Below are positions 1 through 10,577 of a stretch of 64,000 nucleotides of DNA, in pieces. The position numbers and the translations under genes were made by a program. The stretch's first letter is position 1. Every line of letters starts with the position of its first letter. The notes under the pieces were generated by a model. It was given only the letters and a program-made list of their open reading frames with translations. It searched no databases and had not been told where the DNA came from. This stretch comes from Paraniabella hibiscisoli. Its GTDB lineage: Bacteria; Bacteroidota; Bacteroidia; Chitinophagales; Chitinophagaceae. The stretch covers positions 434,001-498,000 of the forward strand of contig NZ_JAKWBK010000001.1 in the NCBI RefSeq assembly GCF_022512515.1. Reading direction: 5' to 3'.

Positions 1-1
1 A

Positions 2-229
2 AGAGAAAAACAGTATACTGTCCAATACAAAAACATCCTGCTACCTCATTTATTTTATGCCGACTTCGTTGTGTTTGATTGTATCATTCTCGAAATAAAA
101 TCTGTTTCACAGTTCACTAATGAATTTACAGCACAATGTATTAATTACCTGAAAGTGTCGGGTAATCAGTTGGCCATGCTGGTAAATTTTGGCTTAGCGC
201 GTCTGGCTTATAAACGTATTGTCTGGTAG
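2..229 (+). CDS. GxxExxY protein, C-terminal part (PDDEXK_3-like)
   Basis: An open frame runs in from the left edge and ends at TAG 227-229, leaving 75 residues. It contains an ADFVVFD stretch followed by ILEIKSV, which matches the D...ExK core of the GxxExxY family (PDDEXK_3 nuclease-like fold). The tail NQLAMLVNFG...RIVW is also typical of that family. The N-terminal GxxExxY motif lies outside the window. Members are about 120-130 residues long, and no function is firmly established. The gene is followed at once by inverted repeat copy A (257-419). Confidence 0.75.
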   Translation, partial: REKQYTVQYKNILLPHLFYADFVVFDCIILEIKSVSQFTNEFTAQCINYLKVSGNQLAMLVNFGLARLAYKRIVW

Positions 230-256
230 TAGTGCCTTATTGAAGAATTTTATAAC

Positions 257-419
257 GCCACGAATGCACAAATGATACGACAAAAGTCTTGAACTTATTA
301 GGTAGTTAGCTATTTGCTCATAACATCGAAGAACATAATTCGTTTCAACGAATCAATAAAGCTCTTCCATTGATTTACTAACTTTTTCTGAACATCTCAA
401 AAATTCGTGCATTCGTGGC
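257..419. repeat. Inverted repeat, CCACGAAT family, copy A (long loop)
   Basis: The arms GCCACGAATGCAC (257-269) and GTGCATTCGTGGC (407-419) are perfect 13-bp complements separated by 137 bases with no gene. The arms are identical to those of copy D at 19684-19728. The element sits between the GxxExxY gene and the 3' end of the GH16 gene. Confidence 0.85.
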
Positions 420-448
420 AAATCTGCATAGCTCATTTCAAAACCCTA

Positions 449-1550
449 CTACAGCGGCTTCACTTTTATATAATCTACTTCGAACACCGCAGGAAAGGTG
501 GTGAAAAATAAGCCTTCTATATTACAGGCATTGCTATTATTCCCGGCTGGTGTCTTCTGATCTTTTAAACAACGGTTCGGCATAGGTAAGTATCCCAACT
601 GCTGATCTGGCTGGCCTACCCAGCGGCCACCTACCGCCATATTCACACATATATCCCAGGTTTCGTTAGCGCTGTTTGGGTAACGTTTCTCAACGGAGGT
701 CCTGTCAACCAGGTGCAGGTCACGGATCGTTTGTATATCCGTTAGTTTATAATACCCGTATGGTGTACCATCGAGGTAGGCCGTAAAGATGATAGGATCG
801 AGCAGCTCGTTATTGTTTTCATTAGCGCTTTTAATTTCCACCGCCCACACATGCCAGCCGCCGGTTCCGGCAACGGGCTCTTCAAAAAAACATGCTGTTG
901 CGTGGTGTTCGCTCCTATTGTATTGGGAAAATGCAGGGTAAATTTAGAGTACCCGGGCCGATAGCCGCCAAAATACTCCATAATATCTACTTCTCCCCAG
1001 GAAGCGCCATCTTTCCTACGCAGCCAGAACGCAGGTAAAACGCCCTGTCCATGCGGAATACGTGCTCTTATTTCATACCGGGCGAATAAGGAAAATACCT
1101 GGGCGTAGCAGCTTCACGGGTATTGATCAGCCCTGACGTCCAGTACCGGGTACCTGCAGGTAACCCCTCCTGCGGTGATGCACGCATAATACCATCGCTA
1201 CTAACAAAAGACATTACAGGCGCCTGGTAGGCGGGCCCGGAGAAAGTTTCTTTACGCGAAGTGATCTTCAAAGTTCCATTGGAGACCTCCAGGTTATCAG
1301 GGCGATACCATTGGGATTCGAAGTTGCCTGATGAGTAAGGTAGCGACATTCTCAACCACTTAGCCGGATCAACGGCTGTGCCCGAAAAGTCCTCGTAGAA
1401 ATAATACTGTTCTTTTTCAACAGGTGGATCAACAGGGGCAGGTTTTTTACAGGACGCCAGCAATAATACAACGATCATCCATTTTATACCAGCAGTAATA
1501 GAATTACGAGGATGGAGCTGTTTATGTATCCATTGGTGAACAAGCATCAT
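449..1550 (-). CDS. Glycoside hydrolase family 16 lipoprotein (frameshifted in this sequence)
   Basis: Predicted surface or periplasmic endo-beta-glucanase of the laminarinase/lichenase type. The N-terminus has a hydrophobic stretch ending in the lipobox LLLASC, then the GH16 opening YEDFSGTAVDPAKW. The catalytic motif GEVDIMEYF (nucleophile and acid/base glutamates) lies near 970-1000, and MAVGGRWVG, conserved late in the family, near 605-650. The reading frame jumps near 1080 and near 887, the second within an A7 run. Restoring one base at each gives a continuous protein of about 366 residues. The substrate (beta-1,3 or mixed-linkage glucan) is inferred from the family only. No SusC/D pair is adjacent. 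Confidence 0.82.
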
Positions 1551-1777
1551 ATTATAGCTTCAGATAATAAAGTTAAGCAATAATAAAGCCGCTTTCATCA
1601 GGTCTGGTAATTGATGTTCACATTGGTGGGTTCACTTTGCAGTGTCTTCTAACCTCGCAATTTGCCTGTTCTTTTTGTTGCTTTACCGATAAAAATTGGT
1701 TCTTTAATAGCGGTATCTTTTCTTTGAAGCACTAAGATTATTTTATTCACTCAGCTATTGCTACAAACATTTACCCT

Positions 1778-2671
1778 ATGACTAAGTTGCTCGGAGGAGT
1801 TACCCTCTTCTGCTTTATATTCATAGCTGTTGCGCCGGTACTGGCGCAGGATAATACCGAGCTCAAACAAATGCATGATGCTGACCAGGCCGCCCGTATG
1901 CAACAACCTATTAACTGGGACATATTGAATGTGCAGGACAGCCTGAGAAAAATAAGAGCTTACCAGTTGCTGGATTCGGGTAAGGTAAATACCGGACAGG
2001 ATTATTATCATGCTGCCATGATCTTTCAACACGGCGCATTTGGCGATACGACCTCATCGGCTATGGCGGTAAAACTGATGCGCAAAGCCCTGGAAAAAGA
2101 TTCCAGCGTGAACCGGTGGTTACTGGCAGCAGCTATTGACCGGAACCTGATGTATAGCGGCAGGCCTCAGATCTATGGCACACAGTATACTGCCAATATG
2201 GAAAATCCGAAAATGCATTTATACACCATCGACAGTACAAAGGTTACCGATGAGGAACGGCAATACTATTTTGTAGATACTATGGCGGAGATCAGGGAAA
2301 GGGAGCGAAAAATGAGTTTGCAGCCTTTAGACAAATTATATAACCCGGCTCAACCCATCAGCGAAGCTATTGCTGCTATTAAAAGGGAACATCAAAAAGG
2401 CAAAAGCTCTTTATATGCAATAGATGAAAGAGCCATCAATGGCTTTGGCTACAGTTTATTGAAATCTCAGAAAACAGAAGATGCGCTTGCTATATTTAAG
2501 TTGAACACAGTATTATATCCGGATGGTTATAATACATGGGATAGCCTGGGTGAATGCTTGCTACAATTCAATCGTAAGAACGAAGCCATCAAAGCTTATG
2601 AGCAATCTGTAAAACTCAACCCCAAGCATAAAGCCGGTATAGAAACATTGAAAAAGTTGAAAGCGGAGTAA
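1778..2671 (+). CDS. Secreted DUF6624-like protein with C-terminal TPR repeats
   Basis: A 297-residue intact protein with a signal peptide (MTKLLGGVTLFCFIFIAVAPVLAQ). Residues about 30-180 resemble DUF6624: a DADQAAR start, conserved YGTQYT, and a VTDEERQ segment matching the family's D-ERR motif. Residues about 215-297 form two TPR-like helical pairs (GYSLLKSQKTEDALAIFKLN and SLGECLLQFNRKNEAIKAYE). It is probably periplasmic and involved in protein interaction; no enzymatic role is known. It is monocistronic and convergent with the peroxidase gene. Confidence 0.65.
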   Translation: MTKLLGGVTLFCFIFIAVAPVLAQDNTELKQMHDADQAARMQQPINWDILNVQDSLRKIRAYQLLDSGKVNTGQDYYHAAMIFQHGAFGDTTSSAMAVKLMRKALEKDSSVNRWLLAAAIDRNLMYSGRPQIYGTQYTANMENPKMHLYTIDSTKVTDEERQYYFVDTMAEIRERERKMSLQPLDKLYNPAQPISEAIAAIKREHQKGKSSLYAIDERAINGFGYSLLKSQKTEDALAIFKLNTVLYPDGYNTWDSLGECLLQFNRKNEAIKAYEQSVKLNPKHKAGIETLKKLKAE

Positions 2672-2696
2672 GACGTATTGGTCCCGGCTTCTTCTT

Positions 2697-2757
2697 TGAA
2701 CCATTAAGACATGAAGGTTCATTAAGGCTTAACTATTCTGAACTCTTTCATGGTTCA
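2697..2757. repeat. Intergenic inverted repeat between convergent genes
   Basis: TGAACCAT (2697-2704) pairs with ATGGTTCA (2750-2757). CATTAAG is repeated directly within the loop. It lies between the convergent stops at 2671 and 2782, so it may act as a bidirectional transcription stop, although it lacks a classical T-run directly after the stem. Confidence 0.5.
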
Positions 2758-2781
2758 TGCTTCAGCTGTATGGGGATTTTA

Positions 2782-3921
2782 TTACTTCGGCAACTCAGGC
2801 CTGCGCATGCGATAAGGCGTACCCGTTAATGTATTCAAGAATGCCACCAGCTGTTTCTTTTCCTGGGGAGTCAGGTTCAATGGCTTTATCAACTTATCGG
2901 TTTTAGGGAACATCGGATCATTGCGCTGCTCCTCTGTTTTAGCCGGTTGAGGCATACCACTGTTATAAACATTAACGATTCCTTCTAAGCCATCAAACAA
3001 ACCATTGTGCATCCAGGGACGGGTTCTGTTCAGCTCTCTTAAAGAAGGCGTACGGAATCGGCCAACATCTTCATTTTTCTTTGTTACGTTATAGCGTCCC
3101 AGGTCTTCAAATTTTCTTTTATAATAAGTCAACCCGATATTATGAAAGCTGGTATCGGTTAAGAAGGGGCCGCTATGACAGTTCATACAGCGGGCCTTTG
3201 TTCTGAACAGATGTAAGCCGGCCACTTCATCATCGGTAAACTCTTCGTAATCGCCGCCCAAAAACTGATCGTACCGGCTGGAGCGACTTTTAATGATTTT
3301 TTGAAATGCAGCTAAAGCCCGGGATATCTTATCAAAGTCGATCTCCTTACTTTGATAGGCCTTCTCAAATAAGGTTTCATAGCCTTTTATTTTACCCAGC
3401 TTTTCACCCAGGGTAGGCACATCCATATTCATTTCATGGTGAGCGCTCAAAGGCTCTACCATCTGGGTTTCAAAACTATTGGCTCGTCCATCCCAGAACA
3501 GTTCCTTATTAATATGTACATTCAGCAGGCTCTGCGTATTTCTCGTGCCCTGCAAATGGTCATTCCCTAAGGCAAGCACTCTTCCATCCTGCCAGGACAG
3601 GTCCGGATCGTGACAGCTGCTGCAGGAGATCTGGTTGGAACCTGACAAACGCGGGTCAAAGAAAAGTATTTTACCCAGGTGCGTTACGGGGTCTTTATCG
3701 GCTTTAAACCAGGAAGTATCGTCTTTAGGCATCGCCGTCATTTCGCTCCATATAGCGCCGGCATCTATTGCAGGTCGCGGCCATTGCGCCACAGGACGAC
3801 TGTATAAGTTTCTTAAAGAATCATTATAGGTTTTAAACACCGGCAAAGCCCGATTCGTAAAAAGAAAAGAGCCTAGTCCAACGAGGACAATAAGGCCTAT
3901 GACCAGATAGATTTTTCGCAT
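2782..3921 (-). CDS. Di-haem cytochrome c peroxidase / MauG-family protein
   Basis: A 379-residue intact protein with an N-terminal membrane anchor or signal (residues 5-22). Two c-type haem sites are visible: CSSCH at about 100-104 and CMNCH at about 245-249, with family motifs LGKILFFDPRLSG before the first and NIGLTYY and MHNGLF after the second. It is expected to be periplasmic and to reduce H2O2 or carry out MauG-like oxidation with electrons from a small c-type cytochrome. It is the last gene of a minus-strand operon, starting only 4 bases after the DUF6850 gene. The context suggests redox chemistry tied to whatever the upstream receptor imports. Confidence 0.9.
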   Translation of the reverse strand: MRKIYLVIGLIVLVGLGSFLFTNRALPVFKTYNDSLRNLYSRPVAQWPRPAIDAGAIWSEMTAMPKDDTSWFKADKDPVTHLGKILFFDPRLSGSNQISCSSCHDPDLSWQDGRVLALGNDHLQGTRNTQSLLNVHINKELFWDGRANSFETQMVEPLSAHHEMNMDVPTLGEKLGKIKGYETLFEKAYQSKEIDFDKISRALAAFQKIIKSRSSRYDQFLGGDYEEFTDDEVAGLHLFRTKARCMNCHSGPFLTDTSFHNIGLTYYKRKFEDLGRYNVTKKNEDVGRFRTPSLRELNRTRPWMHNGLFDGLEGIVNVYNSGMPQPAKTEEQRNDPMFPKTDKLIKPLNLTPQEKKQLVAFLNTLTGTPYRMRRPELPK

Positions 3922-3925
3922 GAGG

Positions 3926-5568
3926 TTACAAAAATATTTGAAATCCTAATGAAATCTGCAATTGATTTTTACCGGTATATGTGGGGACCAGTGTCCGGTT
4001 AATATCGCTATCCTTAAGTTTTTGCAGGTAGTTGATGTTTAAAGAAATGGAAGAACCTGCTAATCTTAACATAGAAGGCGAGTAATACATAAGGCCCAGT
4101 TTGCCGGTGAAGAAAGTTGATCCGAGAAAATCGTATTCAGGATACACAATACTTTTTGTAAAAACATTTACCTGGGTCTCTGGCACCTGCAAACTGTTTG
4201 TAAATGGCAGGATCAAACCCGGCTGGGCAGTGATCTTTAAACTATGGTTTTTCCCATAAAGGTATTTACCTCCTTGAACAGAGAAATCGGCTTTGGTATT
4301 TTCATAAAAATGCATTGCAAGAAAGTCCTTCTTGGCAAAATGGCTAACCTGGGCTTCAAAACCCAATTCGATATTTACTCTTTCCTTTTTCTTCAATGAC
4401 AGTAAGTATTGAACCTGGGCGTTATGTTCGTCAAAAAGGTAATTAGCTCCACCCGGTGAAGACATTAGTTGTGCCGTACCTTCATTGATTTCTGCATTAA
4501 AATGGACCTGGTGATTCCTTACCGAATTGTCAGTAAAAATTAACGCATCCAGTTTTTGAGTTACAAGCTCATATTTGCTATGTATTGTTTCCTTAATTGG
4601 GTTATTAATGCTGTCGGTATTGGTTAGTAGATTAAAATTTTTTCTTGCTAAAAAAGTATTGCTATAATTTACTTTTACATTCCAGTTATATAGTATTGTG
4701 GAAGCGCTAAATTTCCAACCGTCTATTTTATCTCGTGATTGGGAATAGGCTTCTTTACCATACTTTGCCGTATATCCATAGCCCGTGTTTAACCACAATT
4801 GACGTTCCGGATAAAGCTGGCTTCTTGCATACATACTGTTTTTAAATCCAATATCAAAATCACCGTCCGCCTTGCCTATCACATACTCACCCCCAAGAAC
4901 AGTATTTCCTACTTTATAAAATAGACCGGGCGTATACGTAAGCTGAAATAATTTGTTATCGGGCCTGGGATCTACAGAGCCGGTAGACCAATGATAGTTG
5001 TAATTGAGTAAAGATCCTAAGTAGAGTCCTTCAATCAAGCGATATCCCATACCTGCTTCAAATCGGATGTTTTGCCGTTCATATTTACCTGGCTTAATCG
5101 CAAAATGCGTAAATGGCTCTCCCGCCTGTAAGTCTCCCGCAAGATTGTTCGCCAGACTATCATCCCACTGTTTATCAAAAAGAATTTCCCCATTATCTTA
5201 GCTTTACCAATGGTAGTAAAGCCTTCTGTATACAGGGTTGCCGCCTTCGAACTGTAGGCTTCAGTTGGAAGTCTGACAGCCCTTCTATTGTTTTTATAAG
5301 ATAACTGTAAAGTACTTGCGGCAGGTAGGGTATCTCCTAAAAGTTGGGCAACGTTACTTTGAATAAATTGTAATCTGATTTGCTGCGCCGTATAAATATA
5401 TAAATTATCTGAACGCCGTCTTTGTCCTCTTTCTATTTGCAATCGCTTATAGAATTCCGGACTGATAGCAGATAGTGTATCTTGTAAAGTTTGTATCTGT
5501 GCATGGCCCTCGGCTACGCACAGATACAATAAAATAGTGAGTAATAATATTTTAAAAACTCTTAGCAT
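3926..5568 (-). CDS. DUF6850-type outer-membrane beta-barrel protein (one frameshift)
   Basis: About 548 residues when repaired. The signal peptide is MLRVFKILLLTILLYLCVAEGHAQ. The rest alternates beta-strand segments rich in Tyr, Asn and aromatic residues and ends LQISLGFQIFL, with a terminal hydrophobic/aromatic pattern typical of outer-membrane barrels. The frame jumps near 5180 in a short A/T run; adding one base there joins a reading frame through FTHFAIKPGKYERQNIRFEAG to the ATG-initiated downstream frame. Assignment to DUF6850 rests on recall of the family and of its usual partner DUF4876. It lies 12 bases after the DUF4876 gene. Confidence 0.65.
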
Positions 5569-5580
5569 TCTTTATCTTAC

Positions 5581-6926
5581 TTATTTAGAAAAAGAAGCAT
5601 CTAATTTAGACGGATCCGCCTTTGTTTTTGTTTCAAAATCATTTGCAGAATTATTAGTATCCTGTAAAATTCTTCTTCCATCAACTGTTTTTGTAATCTT
5701 ACGAATTAAAGATTGAGAAGAATATTGTCCTCCTGTAACAAAAGCTCCTGTTGCGTCTAAGCTTATCGGCAACCGTTTAGAGTCCTACCGGTTTCTAAAG
5801 GGGTAATAATTTCAACAGCATCCAAAATTGATACAGTTATTGGCACTTGCAAAGAAGGGTTAGTCCCTGCAAGAGGCAATGTATAAATGGGTCTTAATGC
5901 AATATTCACTCCCGGAGCTTTAAACATTATGAAATCATCCTTTCCGGTTGCATCCATCACCCAGTCATTACTACCTAAACAATTCAATACTGCAAGATTC
6001 GGTACAAGTGGATTATCTACATCGGTACCGAATGGCTTAAAAGTAGTTGTACCGCTGTAATTAGCTCTTTTATACTCTACAACATTTGTCTCAAAATCAG
6101 CATTGCTCAAATTTATAGTTACCGCTGGATCTAAAATCCCTTCATTACCTACTTGTTTGCCATCATTGTCGATATACGGCTTCGTATGGTCTAATGCAGT
6201 TTGAGCTATAATAATACTTTTTCCGGGAGCCAACGGGTGATCCTTTCCTGTTCCTGGAATCATAAACAAATGACGGAAGTAAAGGTAGTCCTTATTAGCA
6301 TCGCCTGTACCTGACGGCATTCCGCCTATAACCGTTGTCCAGTCAAGAGGAACACCTCCGGCGGAAAGTGCGGTATTACGCGCCTGGGTACTTCCCACAT
6401 AAAGACTGTCAAGATAGATGGTTTGATTTGAATTGTTATATATTTCAACAAACTGATCTCTAAAAATCGCCCCTGATTTAGTATTAGACCCAGCATAATA
6501 AATCTGCTTAAAAACCAAGTCGCCTATTTTGCCACTTTGCAGTTGTAGCTTCACACTAGCATTCGTATTCAATGCTTGTGTTTCTGTAGCGTTATACGCT
6601 ACGTTAGAACCTACAGAAACATTAGTTAAAGTAAAAAATTCTTCGGCAGTATAATTTTTTGAGACAGCTATGGTGTAGTTACCCGGAACAATACTTGCAA
6701 AAACTGCTACCCCATCCGCGTTAGTATTTGCAGTATTTTCCTGCCCATTTATCAGGTTGGTAATTTTCACTGGCATATTATTTTTAGGTAGTCCTAATGC
6801 ACTATCGGCGCTAGAGTAAGCTACCTGAACACTTAGTGAAATGGCCTGAACAGTTTGAATATCTGACTTTCTGCAGGAAAACAAAAATGTTAAAAGCAGA
6901 ACAAAAATGAGAAATTGTTTTTTCAT
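5581..6926 (-). CDS. DUF4876 surface lipoprotein (one frameshift)
   Basis: About 448 residues when repaired. The lipoprotein signal ends in LTFLFSC. An Ig-like or carboxypeptidase-regulatory-like beta domain follows (residues about 25-120, with VKITNLINGQENTANTNADG). Next is a lamin-tail-like segment (FVEIYNNSNQTIYLDSLYVG, then LAPGKSIIIAQ), characteristic of DUF4876. The C-terminus ILQDTNNSANDFE continues in another frame: the break lies near 5770, where one missing G in AGGACT restores continuity. The gene follows the TonB receptor by 12 bases. A cell-surface ligand-binding partner of the receptor is the natural inference; the ligand is unknown. Confidence 0.72.
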
Positions 6927-6938
6927 GATATATAGATT

Positions 6939-9704
6939 TTATAATTGCAGGCTTGCGCCAATAGTAATACTTACTGGTTTATAATTATACAGGCTAACGC
7001 TCGTGGCTCCGTCACCATTTGAAAAGGTATAAGCCTGAGGTTTCCTGTTTAAAACATTAAATGCGCTAACAGACAATCTAATATTTTTCCTTATTTCCTT
7101 TGCAACACGCACATTGAAATTCCAAAATCCCTTTGAAGGAAAATAATTCTTCTCGTTATCTGTTGATCCAAATCCCCTCCGGAGATAGGCCATGCCTTCG
7201 CTTCTCGCTTCTTCTTGCGTAAGAAGAATTTTTTCACCCGTAGCAAGCGTATAACTAACAGGGTAGATATTTTTAGCATCCTGCTGTTGTTTCAACAGTG
7301 GCTCATAATCAGCAACCACACTTACTACAAATCCAATTTTGGGAATATGAGTGTTGGTATTAAAGCTAAGAACTGCGCCTTCGGACTCACTTCTTTTATT
7401 AAGGAATTCAGTGTAAACAATCCCTTTTTCTTGCGCAGTGACAGACGCAACCTCTGTGCTAGTAAGATTTGACCCGTAATATTTTGAAACAGTATAACCT
7501 GCCCTGATGGCCAGAGAGGTAGCTAAAACGGCTACAATTTTTGTTTGGAAAGAAAACTGCAAGCCATAATCTTCCGAACTAAGGCCATTATTCATACGCG
7601 TTCTCTTCAAGTCCCACATTCTTCCATATTCGCCAGTAGGAAAATAATTGATGGTACTATCCTTATTGATAGAGTAATTATAAATAGGAACATCTGTAGG
7701 GATATACTCTTCGTAAGTATTAAAGCCATTTTTATTTTTTTATAAAACAAAAACAACGAGGCACTACCTATTTTGGGTGAGTTAAATGAAACCCCTTGCT
7801 CGGCTTGATACGTAACGGCATTTCGAAGATTTCTATTTTCAGCTAGTACTTTTTGCGTATAAACCAGGTATAAACTACTTCTGGTGTATCCAGTGTACAG
7901 ATTAAGTAACGGTATATCAAAATATGTTGGCGAGGGATACAAATGCGCGAGCGATGGTGATTTGAAAGTTATCCCATAAGAACTGCTAATACTCCAATTT
8001 TTATTTAAAATATAATTGAACGATAACCGAGGTTGCGGATTACCTCTGCCATTTTGCATACTCCACCTAAAACCAAGTCCTAGGTTAAATCGTTTATCAA
8101 ATAATTGGCCTCTTAGATTATCCTGGAAGTAAAATGCTACACTATATTCAAAGCGAACACTATCAGAGTAGTTAAACGGTCTTTCATTTTGGCCGCCATT
8201 TAGGTTTACCCAACGTGGCGCATTAGGATCAACGATATTGCCTCGTCCTTTATTTCCGGATCCATTAACAGCAACCCCAAATGAAAGCTGATGCTGGATA
8301 TTCCATAACTTTAGCAACTTCGACTGCATATCTAAATTACCACTATAAGAAATAGGCTTACCGTCTATTTCTTCAACTGCAAGATACTGTCCGGGTAAAA
8401 AGTACCCAGCGTATACACCTGTAGTATCTTTATAACCAATTCCTTTAGGTAAAGTATTGAATGCTAATTGTGCGTAAGAATATTGTTTTCCTATTGAATA
8501 ATTAAAGCTTGTAGATACATTGTCCAAAAACTTCTTATCAAAGTTGAATAAAGTGTTATTACTAAATCGGATGCTCTTTCTTTCTGAATAACTCATTACT
8601 CTCGAATCATCGTCAGGATCCGCCTTAATATCATCTAAATTGGATGAGGTATTTGCCGAAAACGAATTAGTTCCAGTTTTGAATATTTTTTGGTCCATTT
8701 GACACTTGCACTAATATTATCATAGCTTTTCAATTTATCTCGGGGTCGTCGTTACTATTAGTATAGCCTCCGCTTATATTTAAAGCGCCGAATTTCCCTC
8801 CCAGCTCTACCCCTTTTGTAAGTGAAAAACTGCTGCTTCCACCATTAAAGTTTATATTGGCATTATAGGGAGTTCTCCCCGCCTTCGTTGTAATAAGTAT
8901 GGCACCATTGGTAAAGTCTCCATATCGTGCGGTACCAACTCCCTGGATCACTTCTATACTAGCGATATTGGACATAGGTATATCACGTAAATCAAAGCCA
9001 TTATACGTCACATCCAGTACAGATTGATGCAGGCCGAATACGTAGGAACCACTCAACCCTCTTGATGATAAACCTCGACTTTGCATATCTGTTTCATTGC
9101 TAATGCGAATCCCGTCTATGAATATGGCTACTCCAAAAGAATTATTCATAGCATCTGCGCCACCAGAACTGGTTCTTAATGTGATTGTTTGGGGCGACTG
9201 TAAGTCTGGGGCGACTGTTTTTCTACCAGGCAATGTATTTAGCACATCCATTAATGAAAAAGCCTGTAACTGTCTAATAGCTTCCTCATCAAAAACGATA
9301 GAAGAGGCTGAGTTCTGGTTTTTGATCGTACCCGTTACCACTACATCATTCAATGTTAAACTCAGGTTGGCCAATACCACTTTCACAACAGAAGCGTATT
9401 CAGCCTTTTTTAACACAATGGTTTGGGTTGCCTTATTTACATGCGAAATTTCCAGCGTAATGCTGTCTAACCCTAAAAAATCCGAAGAAAACTCGAAAAT
9501 ACCATTCGCATTGGTTGTCTTTGATGCGAGCTCGGCTCCATCTAAACTCAATTTTGCGGTAGCAAACTGTAATGGCTTACCTTGCGTATCCTCTACCCGG
9601 CCGTGGATGCCCCCGGCATTTTGTGCGCATAACGCAGAAGCAATAAAATTTGCTACAAGCGAAAACAGCCCAATATAAAAATATTTAGCGATAGTTCTCT
9701 TCAT
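6939..9704 (-). CDS. TonB-dependent receptor with carboxypeptidase-like N-terminal domain (frameshifted)
   Basis: About 920 residues when repaired. The start at 9704 gives a signal peptide (MKRTIAKYFYIGLFSLVANF... to CAQ). A carboxypeptidase-like regulatory domain follows (GGIHGRVEDTQGKPLQFATAKL), then the plug (NDVVVTGTIKNQN; IASIEVIQGVGTARYGD; GAILITTKAG) and a long barrel ending in SITIGASLQL. The frame breaks near 8700-8730 and near 7740, the latter in an A/T run. It is a ligand-gated active importer in the outer membrane. It is the first gene of the operon with DUF4876, DUF6850 and the di-haem peroxidase. It lacks SusD, so it is not a standard glycan importer. Confidence 0.88.
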
Positions 9705-9713
9705 TTCGAGTTG

Positions 9714-9721
9714 CAAAATTA
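9714..9721 (-). promoter_or_regulatory. -7 promoter element of the TonB/DUF4876 operon
   Basis: On the minus strand this reads TAATTTTG, matching the Bacteroidota -7 consensus TAnnTTTG. It lies 9 bases before the ATG at 9704, so the transcript would start a few bases before the start codon. Confidence 0.6.
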
Positions 9722-9740
9722 TCACCAAGTCAACCCCTTG

Positions 9741-9761
9741 TGTTTACGAAATGCGGAAAAT
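9741..9761. repeat. 21-bp direct repeat, left copy
   Basis: These 21 bases (beginning TGTTTACGAAATG) recur exactly and in the same orientation at 11149-11169. The copy lies immediately upstream of the TonB receptor promoter. The two copies bracket about 1.39 kb of AT-rich DNA containing one lipoprotein gene. Confidence 0.9.
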
Positions 9762-9875
9762 TATACTCTTAATAGAGAAAAATGATCTCGTTTCTCATAT
9801 ATCAATAGAAATTGAGTTAATCATTTCGACTTAAATACATAAGTATGAGAAATAATTTTTAAACACAACTGATTA

Positions 9876-9906
9876 TAAAAATCCCGACTGCTTGAGACAA
9901 TCGGGA
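9876..9906 (-). terminator. Rho-independent terminator of the lone lipoprotein gene
   Basis: Read on the minus strand, TCCCGA (9906-9901) pairs with TCGGGA (9887-9882) across a 13-base loop and is followed by a T-run. It lies about 90 bases after the stop of the gene at 9999. Confidence 0.75.
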
Positions 9907-9998
9907 AGAATTAGCAACTACTATTATATCAAAGCCATTTATTAGACCTTGTCACCCAACTAGATCCTATCTCTTTAGATATTTTAGAGAAATAAAAC

Positions 9999-10577
9999 TC
10001 ATTGAATTTTAAAAAATGATCCATCTGGACAATCTTGCGCTGCTTGGTTTAGCGCACTTCGTTCGCTGGGAGAGTTAGAAGCTTGAAACTTCACGGTCAT
10101 TACACCCTCCATTGGACCGATCCAAATAAAACTAGACGTTGGGGTACCATAATACTTTGTACCTCCAGGACAAAGAACCTCATAAGGAATTTGATTGATT
10201 CTAGCCAAATTTATAGCAATATCATCATTACCTACCCCGCCGTAATCTTCTATTATCTCCGATGGCGCCATAACGCCACTCATTATACATTCATTAGCAT
10301 GCAATTCATATTCGCAATCCATAGAGGATATGCTTCGAACTAGACTGGTATTTAGTGGTAGGTTATGATTAAAAACAACCAATGTATCCTTCAATTTGAA
10401 AAACTGAAATCCTTGGACTCTGATTTCAAAGTCCTCTTTATATCCCTTGGCTTTTAATATCTCAATCCTTTCATGAATATATTCATCAGCATTTTGTACT
10501 TCATCAACACTTGTATCCTTGTTACATCCTATAGCTAGCACCATAGTTAATATACAAAACAGAAATAATTTTTTCAT
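9999..10577 (-). CDS. Lipoprotein of unknown function
   Basis: A 192-residue protein. The start at 10577 is preferred over the in-frame ATG at 10595 because it gives a compact lipoprotein signal (MKKLFLFCILTMVLAIGC, lipobox LAIGC). The mature part has a charged helix (residues about 27-50), several cysteines and a GGVGNDDIAINLAR segment. I do not recognise a family. It is alone between the two 21-bp direct repeats, has its own terminator, and its DNA is visibly richer in A and T than the genes around it, which suggests separate origin. Confidence 0.7.
   Translation of the reverse strand: MKKLFLFCILTMVLAIGCNKDTSVDEVQNADEYIHERIEILKAKGYKEDFEIRVQGFQFFKLKDTLVVFNHNLPLNTSLVRSISSMDCEYELHANECIMSGVMAPSEIIEDYGGVGNDDIAINLARINQIPYEVLCPGGTKYYGTPTSSFIWIGPMEGVMTVKFQASNSPSERSALNQAAQDCPDGSFFKIQ

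Noticed and set aside
449-1550. GH16, SusC, TonB receptor, TamL and others as pseudogenes
   Set aside because: All breaks imply missing bases, mostly in homopolymers, and essential genes (trmD, ispG, HU) are equally affected; sequence error is simpler than decay.
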